A stretch of 64,000 nucleotides of DNA from positions 2,186,028-2,250,027 of the forward strand of contig OX442419.1 of the NCBI GenBank assembly GCA_949361645.1. The letters run 5' to 3'. Positions 10,813 through 22,629 of this stretch are shown here, piece by piece. Under the pieces are notes generated by a model, which saw nothing but the letters and a program-made list of their open reading frames with translations, made no database searches and was not told the origin of the DNA. The translations under genes were made by a program, and so were the position numbers. The first letter of the stretch is position 1. Each line of letters starts with the position of its first letter. The stretch comes from Spongilla lacustris. Its lineage: Eukaryota > Porifera > Demospongiae > Spongillida > Spongillidae.

Positions 10813-11095
10813 CTGTTATAGGTATCTTTACTCTGTTTTATAACTTCCAAAAGTGCAAAAAAAAAAACACAAAAACACCAGTGGCTAGGGTTTTGGGGCG
10901 GAGATGATGGTGCTTACTGCGCTTTCCCAGACACCCTGGTAAGTTCGGGGGGGGGGGGGGGGGGCACGCCCCCATTCCCATCCCTATATGCCCCCCCTAA
11001 CACAAAATCCTGTATCCGCCCCTGCAACACTTACATGCAGTCAAAGATACGCACACCCACTTTGTTCAATAATAACTGCACGTGACGCTGTCTGA

Positions 11096-11905
11096 TAATA
11101 GACCCTTCTTTTAACGGCGTAAGGAATGCAATTATTCTTAATTGCGTCACTTCCGGAGTTTTTCCTGCGCACGAGCACGAACACTGTACCAAGCTGTTGA
11201 TAATTTTCGACCGACCAAGCCTCTGTCACAACAGTAGACATTCCAGGTGCGTTTCTCGAGGAGCCACGAGAGTTCCGTAGTACGGCAGCGCTCCGAAGGT
11301 GGCTAATTTGCCACGGGATAAAAATGCAATCGGCTAGCCGAAAGCAAAGCCTAATAGATAGGTCAGTATTGCCAAGACATTTATGTACTGTGTCGATATC
11401 AGCTGTGCTTGTCTCGTTCCCAGACCAATGTGACGCAATGATTTGTACTTTTGTTACGCTACACGATGGCAATTATGCGCTCGCTACCAACGCCTACTAA
11501 GTAAGATTATTAGGTTATTGAGATAAAAACGAAAATGACTCGTTTTCTAAAGAGTTATTAGCTTGCCCACTCCGCAGCTTGCGCTTGAAAAAAACTAAAA
11601 TGTTCCTTTCAGGTACAAAATGCACGAAACACGTATAATCCCCATTCAGATTATTCCCACCAGTGGGTGTGGCGTAACATTGGAATGTACCTCGTTCCCA
11701 GTCTCTGTGCATACTATTATCTATAAACAAGCTCGTACTTGTATAAGTCTGGTGTTTCGAATGCTAAACCTTAGAATACGTGCGCTTATACGCAACGTTG
11801 CCCTCCTACTTCTTACAGTACATAGAGTCATTTTACATGACACACCGCACGTGACGTAAAATTAGCAAATTGCATTCCTTACGCAGTTAAAGGAAAGGTC
11901 TATTA
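11096..11905. mobile_element. Non-autonomous inverted-repeat element, 0.8 kb
   Basis: TAATAGACCCTTCTTTTAAC (11096) and its approximate reverse complement ending GGTCTATTA (11897-11905) form imperfect inverted repeats of about 60 bp that include GTAAGGAATGCAATT. The interior contains open frames on both strands (11041-11472 minus) with no recognisable transposase. CpG-rich compared with its surroundings. A TA target is possible but not proven. Confidence 0.65.
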
Positions 11906-12011
11906 CATAAACTTTTATTATTAGACCTGCTATATTTTGTAGGCTTCCGATATAACTCTATAAAACCTCAATGGATGTACCAGATTTCCACTACTTATCT
12001 CGACGTGCAAG

Positions 12012-12667
12012 ATGTCGATCTCAAAGGCGCAAGCCAATGTTGATCCTCAGGTAAGGCTTTGGCAGGTCTCCAGTGTAATATCGCTACAATATCTCTCTCT
12101 CCTCGCTCCGCCCTTCTTGGCCTTTGATCACTTGTGGACACTAAAGAGCTGGTGGCGCCTCCGCGGTGTTAAGTGGATTAAGAGTTCTGAAGCTGCAATT
12201 ACTCAAATTACGGCTGCTGCTAGTGCTGCTGCTGCTGCTATCGGCCTACGTCTGCTGGTGTTCTTTATTCTTTGTGCGCCTGTACAAGGTATGTCAGGGC
12301 CGGCACAAATAGTTGGGTCGGTAGCTTATAGCCAGTGGCTTAGAGGCGTGCCATTATATGCGAAAGCTATGGCAGTGGCACTGCCATTGCTTTCGCGTTC
12401 AAGTTTTACATTGACTCACAGTCTACCCTCGATATTATCCTTCTCAATACTGTCCGGATTCGGTACTGATTACTAGTATCCTATAAGTATTGCCATGCCG
12501 GACTAAATGCTACAATCCAGAGCCAAACGATTACAGTACATGTAACATGTCCCGCCCACTAAATTGTTAGAGGTTAGGACACATGTATGGGTTTAGGTGG
12601 CAGAGCGCTTGTTGCAGGATATGGTGTTTACCCACATTGCCACAAAGTGTCTAATGCCTTGCCCCAT

Positions 12668-12708
<41 letters not shown>

Positions 12709-15577
12709 GGTGGTATTGGGGCAAAAATTCGATTATGAGTTAACAGACCCACACAAGTCCAATGACACCAGTGATGCAGGGCAGCCATTTGGGACAGTAG
12801 TTGGACCATGGGCATCTATAGCTGTCTAGGATGTTTAGAATGACCAGAATCACCACTGCGTTTCTGGTGGCAGGGCTTCATCATGTCTTGCTGATAGCCC
12901 AGGCTACAGCACATGTATGCTTGCTGTACCCCTCATCAGAGGGAAAGCATGCAGGGTTTGAATTTACTGTGTGGGATCCATCTCCAATTGATTTGCATCA
13001 TGGTGCCCTTGGTTACCAAGTGGTGGTGATTGGCTGCATGTAGCTATTAAATGGTTTCCCACTATTTACTCTTAACACCAGATGCTAATCTGCAGCCATT
13101 TTTTTCATACTATGTTCATAGTACAGCTCTCCACCATATATATCATCACAAACACTCATTAGCTGTTTACATCATTGTAGCCACCCCCACTTTTGGTCGC
13201 CTTCCTACACTGCTGAAACATGCACAATTGATCACCAAAGCTCACCTGATGTGTAAGTAAAGAGCTGGGCTTGTCATAAATATTGTGACCAGATGGGCCC
13301 ACCAACATGAAGATGTCCAAGTAGTAAAGCAGCTGGACGCCATAGTTAGTGTCCTTGCCCAAAAGGGAGACATATGTCCAAGAAGATGGAGAAGTCCCTT
13401 GTTGCTTTCTTCAGGGAGAGTCGTGTTTTTTTTTTTTTTTTATAACAACAGTGTTTGCGTGTGATTTTACTCTCTTTGTGAGGTATTTATAACATTGGCT
13501 TTGTGAACCTAACGTTTCGCAGTTAAATTTATAGCACAAATTTAGCTCTGAGTAAACTGTGGAGCATCCACACATGTTAGCTCCACATAGCCCACATGCA
13601 CCAACATACTCGCACAGTCTGTCCCAGGGTTCAGTGTCAAGATGGTTTACTTGATGCTAGCACCATTACAAAAATGGCTGATTATGTACTCCCAGCAGTT
13701 CTGGTGGTGGTAGCAGTGGTGGTTGTCATGGTGATGATGGCAGTGGAGCTGGTTACCATAGTGCTGATGTTGGCTTTGATACATAGAAGATATGAACCAG
13801 GTAATGTTTGCTGATGCTATGCACTGGAAATGGCACCTCTTATTGTGTGCTGTGGCAGGGCTATATGAAGTCAACAGCAATCACAATGGGCAAGAGGTGA
13901 GTTGTGTTTGATGCTCATATGATGTGCACCATTTAGAGTAGTGTGATGGTGTTCATGTTTCATGCATCTTTAAAGTGTAGTTAAGTGTGTCAGGTTTCAC
14001 TTTCACCTTTTTTACTCATGTGCATGCGCCTTTTAGAGTGTTAGTTAATTTTAGCTCCGCCAAATAATAGTGTAGGCCATTACGTCTTAGTAGTATGATA
14101 GTTCATGTGGTGTGCACCTTTTAGAGTAGTAGTGCATGTGGTTTGCACCTTTTATAGTAGTTAATGTGGTGTGCACTTTTTAGAATACTGTACCTTTTAG
14201 AGTAGTTTGTGGTGTGCACCTTCTAGAGTAGTGGACAATTTAGAGTAGTGTTTGTGGTGTGCACCTTTTAGAGTAGTGGACCATTTAGAGTAACTAGTTC
14301 ATGTGTTCACTCATGCACTACTCTATAATGTGCACACCACATGAACAATTTAGAGTAGTGTTTGTGGTGTGCACCTTTTAGAGTAGTTTGGGGGTGCTAA
14401 TTTGTACATTTGGTGTGCACCTTTTAGTTGTGAATCTTAGAAGGGGTGTGGGCTATGATGTGCTCAGAAACATTAAGCTTAATAAGATAACATAGCTTAT
14501 TCATTGCTGCTTGCATACAGTCCCAGGAGTCATGTGATCATGAAGAGTTCTGGACTGCACCAGTGCAGGAAACAGGCGAGGTGGGTTGTGTACAGTGTTG
14601 TGATGTGTATGTGTTGATTGGGTGTTGTAGGATATGGATTGATCTACAATCATGTATGTGTGCACTGGTGTGTGTGTACATGTAGGAACTGTGCACATGA
14701 ACCTCTGCATGGTGATGTTTTCCATTCCCAGCAGAGGACACCAACAACAGTGGTTGCATCACTGCCATATGTACCTGGGTAAGTAATACCCCTCTCACAC
14801 ATGCCCCTCCCATACATGCCACTCCTACAAACGGTACTTGTCTTGACATACATGTACATGTAGCATCTTTGTGGACTCAACATTCTTGCATGAAGGTTCA
14901 TTAGGACCAAAGGTAATATACATGTGCATATAGTGTAGAGGTCGTAAACTTTTGCAAATAGACTACAAACATGAAAATTGTTGTTTGTGCAATACCTTGA
15001 TAGAAGTTCACATGGCTGTGGTATGTGTAGTTGTTAAGATCTTTTTGAAAGGTGTTGGACCATTATAAGGCATTGACCCATATACTGCCATCTCCACACC
15101 AGGTGGATGGATATGTGTGTTTGGTGTACACTGATGTATGCAGTGACATCTTTCAATAGGTTGCTTGCAGAAGGTTAAATTGCACAGTTTATTAAAGCAG
15201 CCACTTTATTTTATTTAACACACTAAGCAGTATAAGACCTTACAGTGCAGTACATCAATCATGTGCCCAAGTCTCTTTCAATGACAAGAATTTGTGTGTA
15301 GAAATAAAACATGATGATTTTACAATTTACTTACATGTACTCTTGCTATAGTGTTGATCGTTAGCCTTCTTGTAATGGACTACAGTTTGGTCGTTATGTC
15401 TCTCCCTACAGTAAAGATCAGCCAAGGACATATGTCAGCAGAGTGGATGAAGTGGTACAACAGACAAGTGATCCTCCTCAACCTCCTCAACATGGTCCAT
15501 CCCTGTCCCCTATGTCATCTTCAGTAACTTACAGTGACAATTCTGGATGCCTCTCAGATGTATTGAAGCCCTTCCAG
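12012..15577 (+). CDS. P1: P-family single-pass membrane protein gene
   Basis: Exon 1 (12012-12050) reads MSISKAQANVDPQ and ends in phase 0 at GTAAGG. Exon 2 (12147-12288) follows ACTAAAG. It reads SWWRLRGVKWIKSS, then an Ala run and the hydrophobic IGLRLLVFFILCAPVQ (signal peptide or anchor), and ends in phase 1. The membrane exon (13618-13800, or from 13699 if the CCCAGCAG acceptor is used) carries VLVVVAVVVVMVMM and a basic stop-transfer LIHRRYEPG. Short tail exons follow: 13859-13896 (LYEVNSNHNGQE), 14527-14580 (EEFWTAPVQETGE), 14732-14778, 14864-14912 and 15412-15577 (a Pro/Ser-rich segment ending LSDVLKPFQ). Phases agree except before the last exon, so an exon may be missing. Ectodomain exons between 12289 and 13617 are unresolved. 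Function unknown; P2 is the closest copy. Confidence 0.6.
12668..12707. repeat. 40-nt poly(G) run
   Basis: An uninterrupted run of about 40 G in the P1 ectodomain interval. Likely G-quadruplex forming and prone to length error in sequencing. Confidence 0.9.
12831..13043 (+). CDS. Possible ectodomain exon(s) of P1
   Basis: Open frame with a hydrophobic stretch and Ala-rich end (LLIAQATAHVCLLYP), followed by FEFTVWDPSPIDLHHGALGY. It lies between the signal exon and the membrane exon of P1 on the same strand, where ectodomain exons are expected. No clean splice pair in the required phase 1 was found, so it could equally be an unrelated first exon. Family not recognised. Confidence 0.3.
   Translation: MFRMTRITTAFLVAGLHHVLLIAQATAHVCLLYPSSEGKHAGFEFTVWDPSPIDLHHGALGYQVVVIGCM
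14090..14420. repeat. Degenerate repeat (GTGGTGTGCACCTTTTAGAGTAGT)
   Basis: About ten imperfect units of 25-40 bp, some inverted (14300-14350), inside a P1 intron. Single related units exist at 42990-43050 in P2. Confidence 0.8.
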
Positions 15578-16890
15578 GTATGTTAATTACAGGCTTTGCA
15601 CACCTAATAACTACCTTTTTTTTTTCCCCCTTAGGGTTATATGGATTCGAGTGTTTGTAGAACCACATGATTGACATCAAATACTATGCATGCATGCACA
15701 TACGCTGCTGCATATTGATTTCCTTGCTCTGTTACACTGTATGTACATATTATTTATTAATTCAATCCACTTTTAAAAAAATTGTTTTATGAATAAATAG
15801 GGCATTTGCTGATGGTACTTTCTGTAACTTTCCAAGACAAGCAAATACTGGTACATTGTACAGCTAATTAAATGTTCAGTGTTAGATGTAAGCCTGGTTT
15901 TGTCAGATCTAATTGTTCAGATTTTTAGTGAAATATAGGCAATGACCTTATATTAGCAATGTGTGTGTATTATGCAGGGACAATCCATTGACCTCTCAAA
16001 GTGGTGACCTTTTGTGTAAATGATTAAATGTTATACCTCAAGCGATTACTGACATGACTAAAATATTTGGACGTGAACGGGTAAAATATATGACATCGTA
16101 CTTGTTTTCATTTCTTCCCTGCTTGCAGAGCTGCTAGAAAGACACGTTGAATCACAGCATTGTTCAATTTAAGCTTATATTACAGAATTCTTCAGAAATA
16201 AAGTTGGTAGGGCTAATAGTTCCACTGGTAGTGTTTGGAGAGGGGGAGATAAGGGCTAATAGTTCCACGTACAGTACATGTAGCTCACATCTCTACTGGC
16301 ATCATACATATTGACCCCTGCTTGTTTCGGCACCCCTGCCGGTGGCTGCAAGTTGCTTGATGGCAAACATTCCACACTTGCAATAATTGAGGGATGGAAA
16401 GCATCGATTGTCTTATTAAATAGTAAAAATAATAATAATATAAAAACAATAAATGAATACACAAAACTTATACTAAAGAGTTCGATATGAGCACCGTAAC
16501 ATCTATTTTGGCCTTAGCCCTCTGGCCAGGATAGCCCTGGCCACAGACCTGGTTAGGGTCAGGTTTAAGCAACCTAATTATGGAATGTGTGCAAGTGTGT
16601 TCTCTGCACTAATAGATGCAAAGAAGCACTGTGAAAAGTTGGTCCATCGATAAACTCCACAAATTAAAGTTAGCATGTTTCAGAAGCACTTGTAAGTAGT
16701 CTCGGCCAGAATGCATGATTCTATCTCCAATGTAGCATAACACGCTGTTCTCTTAGGATGTGGACAGCCGGCTGTAGTCTTGTCCCCAGCCTGATATGTA
16801 TTGGTGATGTAATTCATCCACTACTGCTGTATGTGGGTCTGGGAATGAGACAAAGACAGCTGGGGTGCTCATCATCTTCTGCTGTAGAAC
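15578..16890. other. Region downstream of the P1 tail exons
   Basis: Mostly AT-rich intronic or intergenic sequence. No exon with both splice sites and a matching paralogue was found. A minus-strand frame near 16256-16462 is AT-biased and unsupported. Confidence 0.4.
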
Positions 16891-16895
16891 TCGTG

Positions 16896-17035
16896 GGGGG
16901 TCCTGGGGGTCCTGGAGGTCCTGGGGGTCCTGGAGGTCCTGGAGGTCCTGGGGGTCCTGGAGGTCCTGGAGGTCCTGGGGGTCCTGGAGGTCCTGGGGGT
17001 CCTGGGGGTCCTGGGGGTCCTGGGGGCTCTCCTGG
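16896..17035. repeat. 9-bp repeat GGTCCTGGG/A (Gly-Gly-Pro frame)
   Basis: About 15 units. One forward frame reads (GGP)n, superficially collagen-like, but other frames are also open through the repeat. There is no Gly-X-Y diversity, so I treat it as a minisatellite. Confidence 0.85.
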
Positions 17036-17039
17036 CTTA

Positions 17040-17715
17040 CTTGGTGATATGACATCTCAAGGTTCAAAGGGATACCAAGTAAGGGGGAGGGACCTCTTTG
17101 GTGGGCCTTTAAAGATGGAATATCCTATGCTGACTCGCTTAATATCAGGGACAACCTTGTGACGGCATTTGAAAAGATTAAAGACAAAGCAGACAAAACT
17201 ACAAAATGTGCAAATTTGTGGTTTTCACATTTGGACTTTAATTCATTCGTTGATTCCTATGTAACTGAAAATCATGTGTGAAACTGTCATCTTTGTAGCC
17301 ATCCCATAAGTTTGCTCTGTGTGTGTATGTGTGTGTATGTGTGTGTGCGCACTGTGTAGATCAGATTCCTCACCAGGGACAATCCTGCCCATTTTATTAT
17401 TATTATTGGGACAATATGACCTCCTAAAGTGATGACCTTTTGCTGTACTGTGCCTCCTCTCTTGTACAAATCACAGTTGTTGACAATTTTATAATAGTAT
17501 TAGAACAGCGGTATTTTTTTGAGGATATCAACTTGCCATTTCAACCAGGGTGTTCAAAAGCTTATAGCAACTCTTTGTAGCCATGCAATGTTACTAGAGA
17601 CTGGCTGGTAGCATTGGTAATACTAAACAATATTCAACCTTGCACTTGCTCAGCACACACACATTCACACACCACACACAACACACGCACACACACACAA
17701 GAAAACTTTAGAGGC
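17040..17715. other. Spacer without supported gene
   Basis: Contains a (GT)n patch at 17318-17348 and an (AC)-rich stretch before the pentamer array. Nothing else supported. Confidence 0.4.
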
Positions 17716-17721
17716 TTCTAT

Positions 17722-18112
17722 TCCTCCCCTCCCCTCCCCTCCCCTCCCCTCCCCTCCCCTCCCCTCCCCTCCCCCTCCCCTCCCCTCCCCTCCCCTCCCC
17801 TCCCCCTCCCCTCCCCTCCCCTCCCCTCCCCTCCCCTCCCCTCCCCTCCCCCTCCCCTCCCCTCCCCTCCCCTCCCCTCCCTCCCCTCCCCTCCCCTCCC
17901 CTCCCCTCCCCTCCCCTCCCCTCCCCTCCCCTCCCCTCCCCTCCCCTCCCCCTCCCCTCCCCTCCCCTCCCCTCCCCTCCCCTCCCTCCCCTCCCCTCCC
18001 CTCCCCTCCCCTCCCCTCCCCTCCCCTCCCCTCCCCTCCCCTCCCCTCCCCTCCCCTCCCCTCCCCTCCCCTCCCCTCCCCTCCCCTCCCCTCCCCTCCC
18101 CTCCCCTCCCCT
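17722..18112. repeat. (CCCCT)n pentamer satellite, about 390 bp
   Basis: Nearly pure CCCCT repeats with occasional CCCCCT and CCCT variants. It replaces the pyrimidine tract expected before the exon at 18113. Pro/Ser/Leu and Gly/Glu/Arg frames are artefacts of the repeat. Confidence 0.97.
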
Positions 18113-18163
18113 GGACATCCCAAAGCTGTGATATGGCTTCAGGACTGTATGAAGAATCAGAAT
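18113..18163 (+). pseudogene. Importin-7/8-like acidic-region exon start, copy 1
   Basis: After the pyrimidine tract, CATCCCAAAG is followed by a frame reading [13 protein letters not shown], related to AVVWLQDCYFNC at 19414 and VVWLQDCSCVAV at 32811. In the third copy it runs into an acidic segment. The acidic continuation is absent here, so this copy looks truncated. Confidence 0.4.
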
Positions 18164-18164
18164 G

Positions 18165-19230
18165 TGTGAGTGTGTGCATGTGAGTATGTGTGTGTGGTGT
18201 GTGTGTCCATTTGTGACATGAATGTGGTATACTATAGGAAGATGGAGTGGACATACATGTATTAGGTTACTCTTTGGTCAGCTTGTTATAATCTTACCCC
18301 ACTTCCGAGGATGTGTGTCTGATTCCAACAGCACAGTGAGTTGTTGGATACTGTAATGGTAGCATAGGTGATATACATGTATACACTGTGCACACGCACA
18401 CACACACACACCACCACACATGCACACACACACGCACTTGTGTGTGGCTCTGATGTCATCTGTTATAGCAATCCAACATGTTCAAAATGGCATAAATGGT
18501 CTGATCTACTGTGCAGTAGTAAGTATGCGCACCCTCGTATTGGCTGATGTTGAGGGTTGTATGTTATCATGCTAAGTGTAAATACTTCTTTCAATATGCT
18601 ACTTTTGGTCCTTTTTGGTCAGACAAGTTACCCATACCAGTGTAGCCTTACAGGAAAATATTGTGCTGGGTTAATGCAGCTGGTTAAAAGGAACTTGGGA
18701 TATTGGCACTGGGCCAAAAGTTATAATTTCAGGCAGGATGTTTTGTATTGCATCATATCATTCATGACATGATCTGAAATTCAACAGCCAGTACTGATGC
18801 AACAATTATCAGTAGGAGGTATGTGTTAGCCCTTAGCTGTGTTCCTACTTTGGGGGAGGATATCAGTTAGCTTGGTAATTGTGGTGTACATTTGATAATA
18901 CACTCTCCATGCACATTGGTCCAAGAAGACTTCAGTGGTGATGAATACCTAGGATCATATCTTCATGGGCCATTGGGCCAATTAGCACACTGGTAGCTAA
19001 AAGATGTAGAAGGGAAGAGCTGGGCAGAGAGACAGGTTAGGTTGAAATAACTGTTGTATGTGATGAATGAGCACATAACAACAGCCATGATTGGTGAAAT
19101 AACTGTGTTTTAGCATTGGCTGGTAGCCTTAGTAATGCAGTACATGTAGAAGGAGACCAGTGAATATTAGAAAATAATCTCATGCCTGATCTGGGTACTA
19201 TGTGTTCAGATGTACTGTGGTCCATGTGTG
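18165..19230. other. Duplicated spacer
   Basis: Contains GGAAGATGGAGTGGACAT (18238), shared with 19622, 50688 and 55350, and short CA/GT microsatellites. No intact exon recognised. Confidence 0.5.
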
Positions 19231-19494
19231 CAGTGGGACACTGGGAGTGGGGATAGAGTCTGGAAGCTACTCAAACCTCACTTCTTTACCATCTTCTCAG
19301 ACATCGTGTTCGCCATGAAGTGTTATACTAAAGAGGACCAGCAGATGTCCCCTCCTCCTCCCATTCCCCTTCTCTCCCTTCCACTCCCCTCCCCCTCTCC
19401 CCCTCCCCCAGGTGGCTCTAATGCTGTGGTATGGCTTCAAGACTGTTACTTTAACTGTGTAGCTGTGCCTAAAGAAGATTTGATGAAGACATGA
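19210..19494 (+). pseudogene. Importin-7/8-like exons, copy 1 (two exons fused in one frame)
   Basis: The frame reads VWKLLKPHFFTIFSDIVF, then CYTKEDQQM, passes through a CT-rich tract ending CCCCCAG, and continues NAVVWLQDCYFNCVAVPKED. The first part matches the TWK.(L/M)KPH......DVIF..MCY.D.DEE block in the central HEAT-repeat region of animal importin-7/8, a nuclear import receptor of the importin-beta family. The second resembles the exon leading into its C-terminal acidic region. In the real protein several hundred residues separate the two, so this is a deleted, fused fragment that merely stays open. Confidence 0.7.
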
Positions 19495-19499
19495 AGCAA

Positions 19500-19780
19500 A
19501 ACATGCATGCGTATGAGTGTGTTGTGTGTGTGTGTGGTGTGTATTTTTTATGTGGTGTGGGTATGTGGTGTGTTTTTTTGTGGTGTGGGTGTGTGGTGTG
19601 TCTATCTGTGACATGGAATGTAGGAAGATGGAGTGAGCAGATATTCTTGCTATAATAGTACCATCCAGAGCCAAGTTAACATTATTCCTTACCTCAGATT
19701 TGTTGCAAATTGCACACTGTAACTCTGCAGAGGATTCATATCCACTGTCTGTTAACATATTGCATGTGCCTTAGTTAATG
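19500..19780. other. Duplicated spacer with GTGTGGTGT repeats
   Basis: Shares TACCATCCAGAGCCAAGTT...CTCAGATTTGTT with 55378-55430. Nothing coding is supported. Confidence 0.5.
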
Positions 19781-20058
19781 GGTGTGGCTATTGCCATACT
19801 TCTGCTGCACAGCAGTGCAAGTGAACTGTTCTCCAATGGTACCCTCCTCACACCTACTGCAGTGGGGCAGATCTGAAACAAGTGATTGTGTCCCCATTGG
19901 ACTTCATGCAGCAAGACAACAGGTTTGTGGCATGTGGTTAAGGTTTGTCTTTGGTCAGCTGGTTATAGCCCTACCCCACTTCCTTCTAGCAGTGAGGGAA
20001 ACATATCTGGTGAGTTTGTGGATATTGTAGTGGTAGCATTGGTAATGAGTATGCTATG

Positions 20059-20142
<84 letters not shown>

Positions 20143-21070
20143 GACTAGATTCAGTAAGTATATTCTTCACCATATTTACATGTTTGGGTGGTTACCATAT
20201 TTAACTCAGAGTGTGGTCCTCAGGTTTTTGTAGGGCTGGGGATCAGTAGGTGGAGGTGGTTGACCAATTGGCCACCAAAACTTTTGCCATGTAGCACCTC
20301 TCAGAATTAGTTGGTTTTGTTTGTAACTTGCTGACTAATGCATTTCCTTTGTGGCCAGGTAGGCAGGTAAGACTTTGAGGCAGGGTACCTTTTAGTTCTG
20401 AACCTGGCTGACCATTTCTGCTACGAGTCCTTCATTTCTCTGATGTGGAACCTTGTGGTCTATTAATGCACTTTAATAACCTTTGCTGTTAATAACCTTT
20501 GGTCTCCAATGTTGAACTTGGTGGCCCTGGGAAGCTTTCCAGGTGGAGTAATTATGGTTTCCTAAAAGGTCTGGCCTGGCCTGTTTTAGAACAGTGGGTC
20601 ACATACATGTGTGCTGTGATGACAAATAAATACATATGGTTAAATGTGGCTTGGTGCTTGTGGTATAAATGTAACTATGCACCTCTGTTCCCTTGTAGCT
20701 CCTCCTTAACATGGCTTCCCTCTCTCCACTGGGGCATTTGCATGCATCAGTCCATCCGTACCACTGAGATGGGGGGTGGAGATAGAGTTAGTTTTATATT
20801 CTTGCATTTTCAACCATTTAGGTATAGAGCTGGGGACTATGGGGAGATTAGTAATTAAAGTATGTGCAGGAGTGTTTATACCAAAGTACATGGATGTTTT
20901 GGAGCTGTTTGCATAATATTAGTGGTATTTGTCCATACACATCTGAAATGGACACCACTGGGTAGGTGGGTGGATGGATAGCAGTGCTTAGTTATAATCC
21001 ATCTTCTCAGATATGTTTGCGTACAGGATTATTGATTTGTACCTGGGTTGCTGATAGGAACGTTTATCTA
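19780..21070. repeat. Duplicated block R, copy 1
   Basis: Matches 48100-49640 over most of its length, including GGTTATAGCCCTACCCCACTTCC, the CA array and ATGGGCTAGATTCAGTAAGTA. Copy 2 carries an extra internal tandem duplication. Exon-like pieces occur but frames are not conserved between copies. Confidence 0.75.
20060..20141. repeat. (CA)n microsatellite
   Basis: About 40 dinucleotides. The paralogous array at 48227-48263 is half as long. Confidence 0.97.
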
Positions 21071-21075
21071 CTGAG

Positions 21076-21079
<4 letters not shown>

Positions 21080-21123
<44 letters not shown>

Positions 21124-21146
21124 CACACACACACACGTACACACAC
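21080..21146. repeat. (CA)n microsatellite
   Basis: Imperfect CA array with CATG and CGTA interruptions. Confidence 0.95.
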
Positions 21147-21393
21147 AATAATATAAAGCTGAACAACATGTAGGTAGCTCTAGCTGCAGATATAGATATA
21201 TAAACATGAATTTTAGGGTGTGGCCATCCTTAATGCAACTGGTTATGTCAACAGGTACCCACTGTCCACCTATTGTGTGTGTGGACTCTGTGAGGGCCAA
21301 CTGGGGCAGATCTGAAAATGTGTTAGGGACATCTTCAGCTTACACACTGTGGGAGGCATGGGATTAAATGTTTGTTCCTTTGTTATAGTCTTT

Positions 21394-21453
21394 CCCACAG
21401 TGATGGAGGGGGCATGTCTCTTCTCCTTCAACAACACATCACAACACCTTTGG
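21394..21453 (+). other. Exon-like segment, splice sites on both sides
   Basis: CCCACAG, then a segment starting TGATGGAGGGGGCATG, then GTGAGT. It resembles 42405-42472 (ACAATGGAGGGAGTGTGTCT ... GTGAGT) and 59704-59756. One frame ends FNNTSQHLW, compared with FANTSEVW at 42460. It could be an ectodomain exon of a duplicated gene. Function unknown. Confidence 0.35.
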
Positions 21454-21687
21454 TGAGTTGTACAAACACAGCTGATAGCATTGGTGATGTTCTGGGTATG
21501 GGTTCTGTCTCCCTGGGGTTGGAACCTAGTCCTAGTGATTGCTATCATTGTTACAGTTGTAAGTTATGTGCATGTACACGTACATGCACAAACCAAATAC
21601 CCCAGTCTCTCTGTGTCGGGGGGAGGGGTGACAATGATACTTGCATGTAGCCATATGTGTACTCTACTATAGATAATATACTGTGTA

Positions 21688-21689
<2 letters not shown>

Positions 21690-21774
<85 letters not shown>
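21690..21774. repeat. (GT)n microsatellite
   Basis: About 42 uninterrupted dinucleotides. Confidence 0.97.
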
Positions 21775-21777
<3 letters not shown>

Positions 21778-21779
21778 CC

Positions 21780-22395
21780 TGGCTTCTTACCATATTGGTA
21801 GATCCACCCTTCTTTTATTAATTGGAGCCTGTCTAAAGTGGTCACCAAAAATAATAGGTGGCCTTTGTAGACAGGCCCAACTCAGAACCCTGCACAAAAT
21901 GGCCATGTAGTATGTAATATGCTTTGACCTTTATACAAAGGTTCTGAATATTTATTGTTGTGTTAAATTGTATCAAAACAGTAGTGGTCAAATTTAAAGT
22001 AATGTTACGGCAACAGGCACAGGCACGGCAACAGGCACAGGCACGCAGATGGTGCATAATTACAGTCATAGCAGTGATTGTGAATACCAGCATTGTCACC
22101 GTATGTGTAGATTAAAACATTGCCACTAACCAATCTATTGTATTTCCTGTTCTAATGTAAGTGGGCCAGCCAGCCTCTTCTGGGTGATCACATAACATAC
22201 ACACAATAATTTGCTGTCATTGTTAGTAGCACTATAGTAGTACACACATCTGTTCAATGCTGTCTGTTGGTGGGACTTACAACACATATGATCTGACCAC
22301 CAAGCACAAACGTCCCTAACGGTGGCATACATGTACATGGGCCTGTAACTTATATGCAGCAATTTTTCTTTTTTACTATGTTCTAAGGTATGTAT
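21780..22395. other. Spacer without supported gene
   Basis: Includes a small CAGGCACGGCAA tandem repeat (22010-22043). No gene recognised. Confidence 0.4.
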
Positions 22396-22397
22396 GC

Positions 22398-22625
22398 AAA
22401 TGAGTGTGTGTGTGTGTTGTGTGTGTATATGTGTGTGTTGTGTGTGTGTTGTGTGTGTATATGTGTGTGTTGTGTGTGTGTTGTGTGTATATGTGTGTGT
22501 TGTGTGTGTGTTGTGTGTATATGTGTGTGTTGTGTGTATATGTGTGTGTTGTGTGTGTGTTGTGTGTATATGTGTGTGTTGTGTGTGTGTTGTGTGTATA
22601 TGTGTGTGTGCGTGTGTGCGTGTGT
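22398..22625. repeat. Compound (GT)n / GTGTGTATAT repeat
   Basis: Units of TGTGTGTTGTGTGTATATG. All overlapping Cys/Val frames are repeat translations. Confidence 0.95.
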
Positions 22626-22629
22626 TATT

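Larger units (their letters stand above)
9880..11024 (+). mobile_element. Internally deleted hAT element (CAGTGGCGG ends)
   Basis: Left end CAGTGGCGGATACAGG (9880) and right end CCTGTATCCGCCCCTG (to 11024) are near-perfect inverted repeats with G-rich subterminal tracts, typical of hAT elements in marine invertebrates. A short direct repeat CAACA flanks it (9875-9879, 11025-11029); a full 8-bp duplication is not seen. It encodes a broken C-terminal piece of a transposase. Confidence 0.85.

Noticed and set aside
11041..11472. 143-residue minus-strand protein
   Set aside because: Lies inside a non-autonomous inverted-repeat element and overlaps its terminal repeat. No domain seen.
14501..14910. 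Overlapping minus-strand proteins
   Set aside because: They overlap plus-strand P1 exons with matching splice sites and paralogues; the minus frames have neither.
16758..17162. Collagen-like (Gly-Gly-Pro)n protein
   Set aside because: A 9-bp minisatellite is open in more than one frame; no Gly-X-Y variety or flanking collagen domain is seen.
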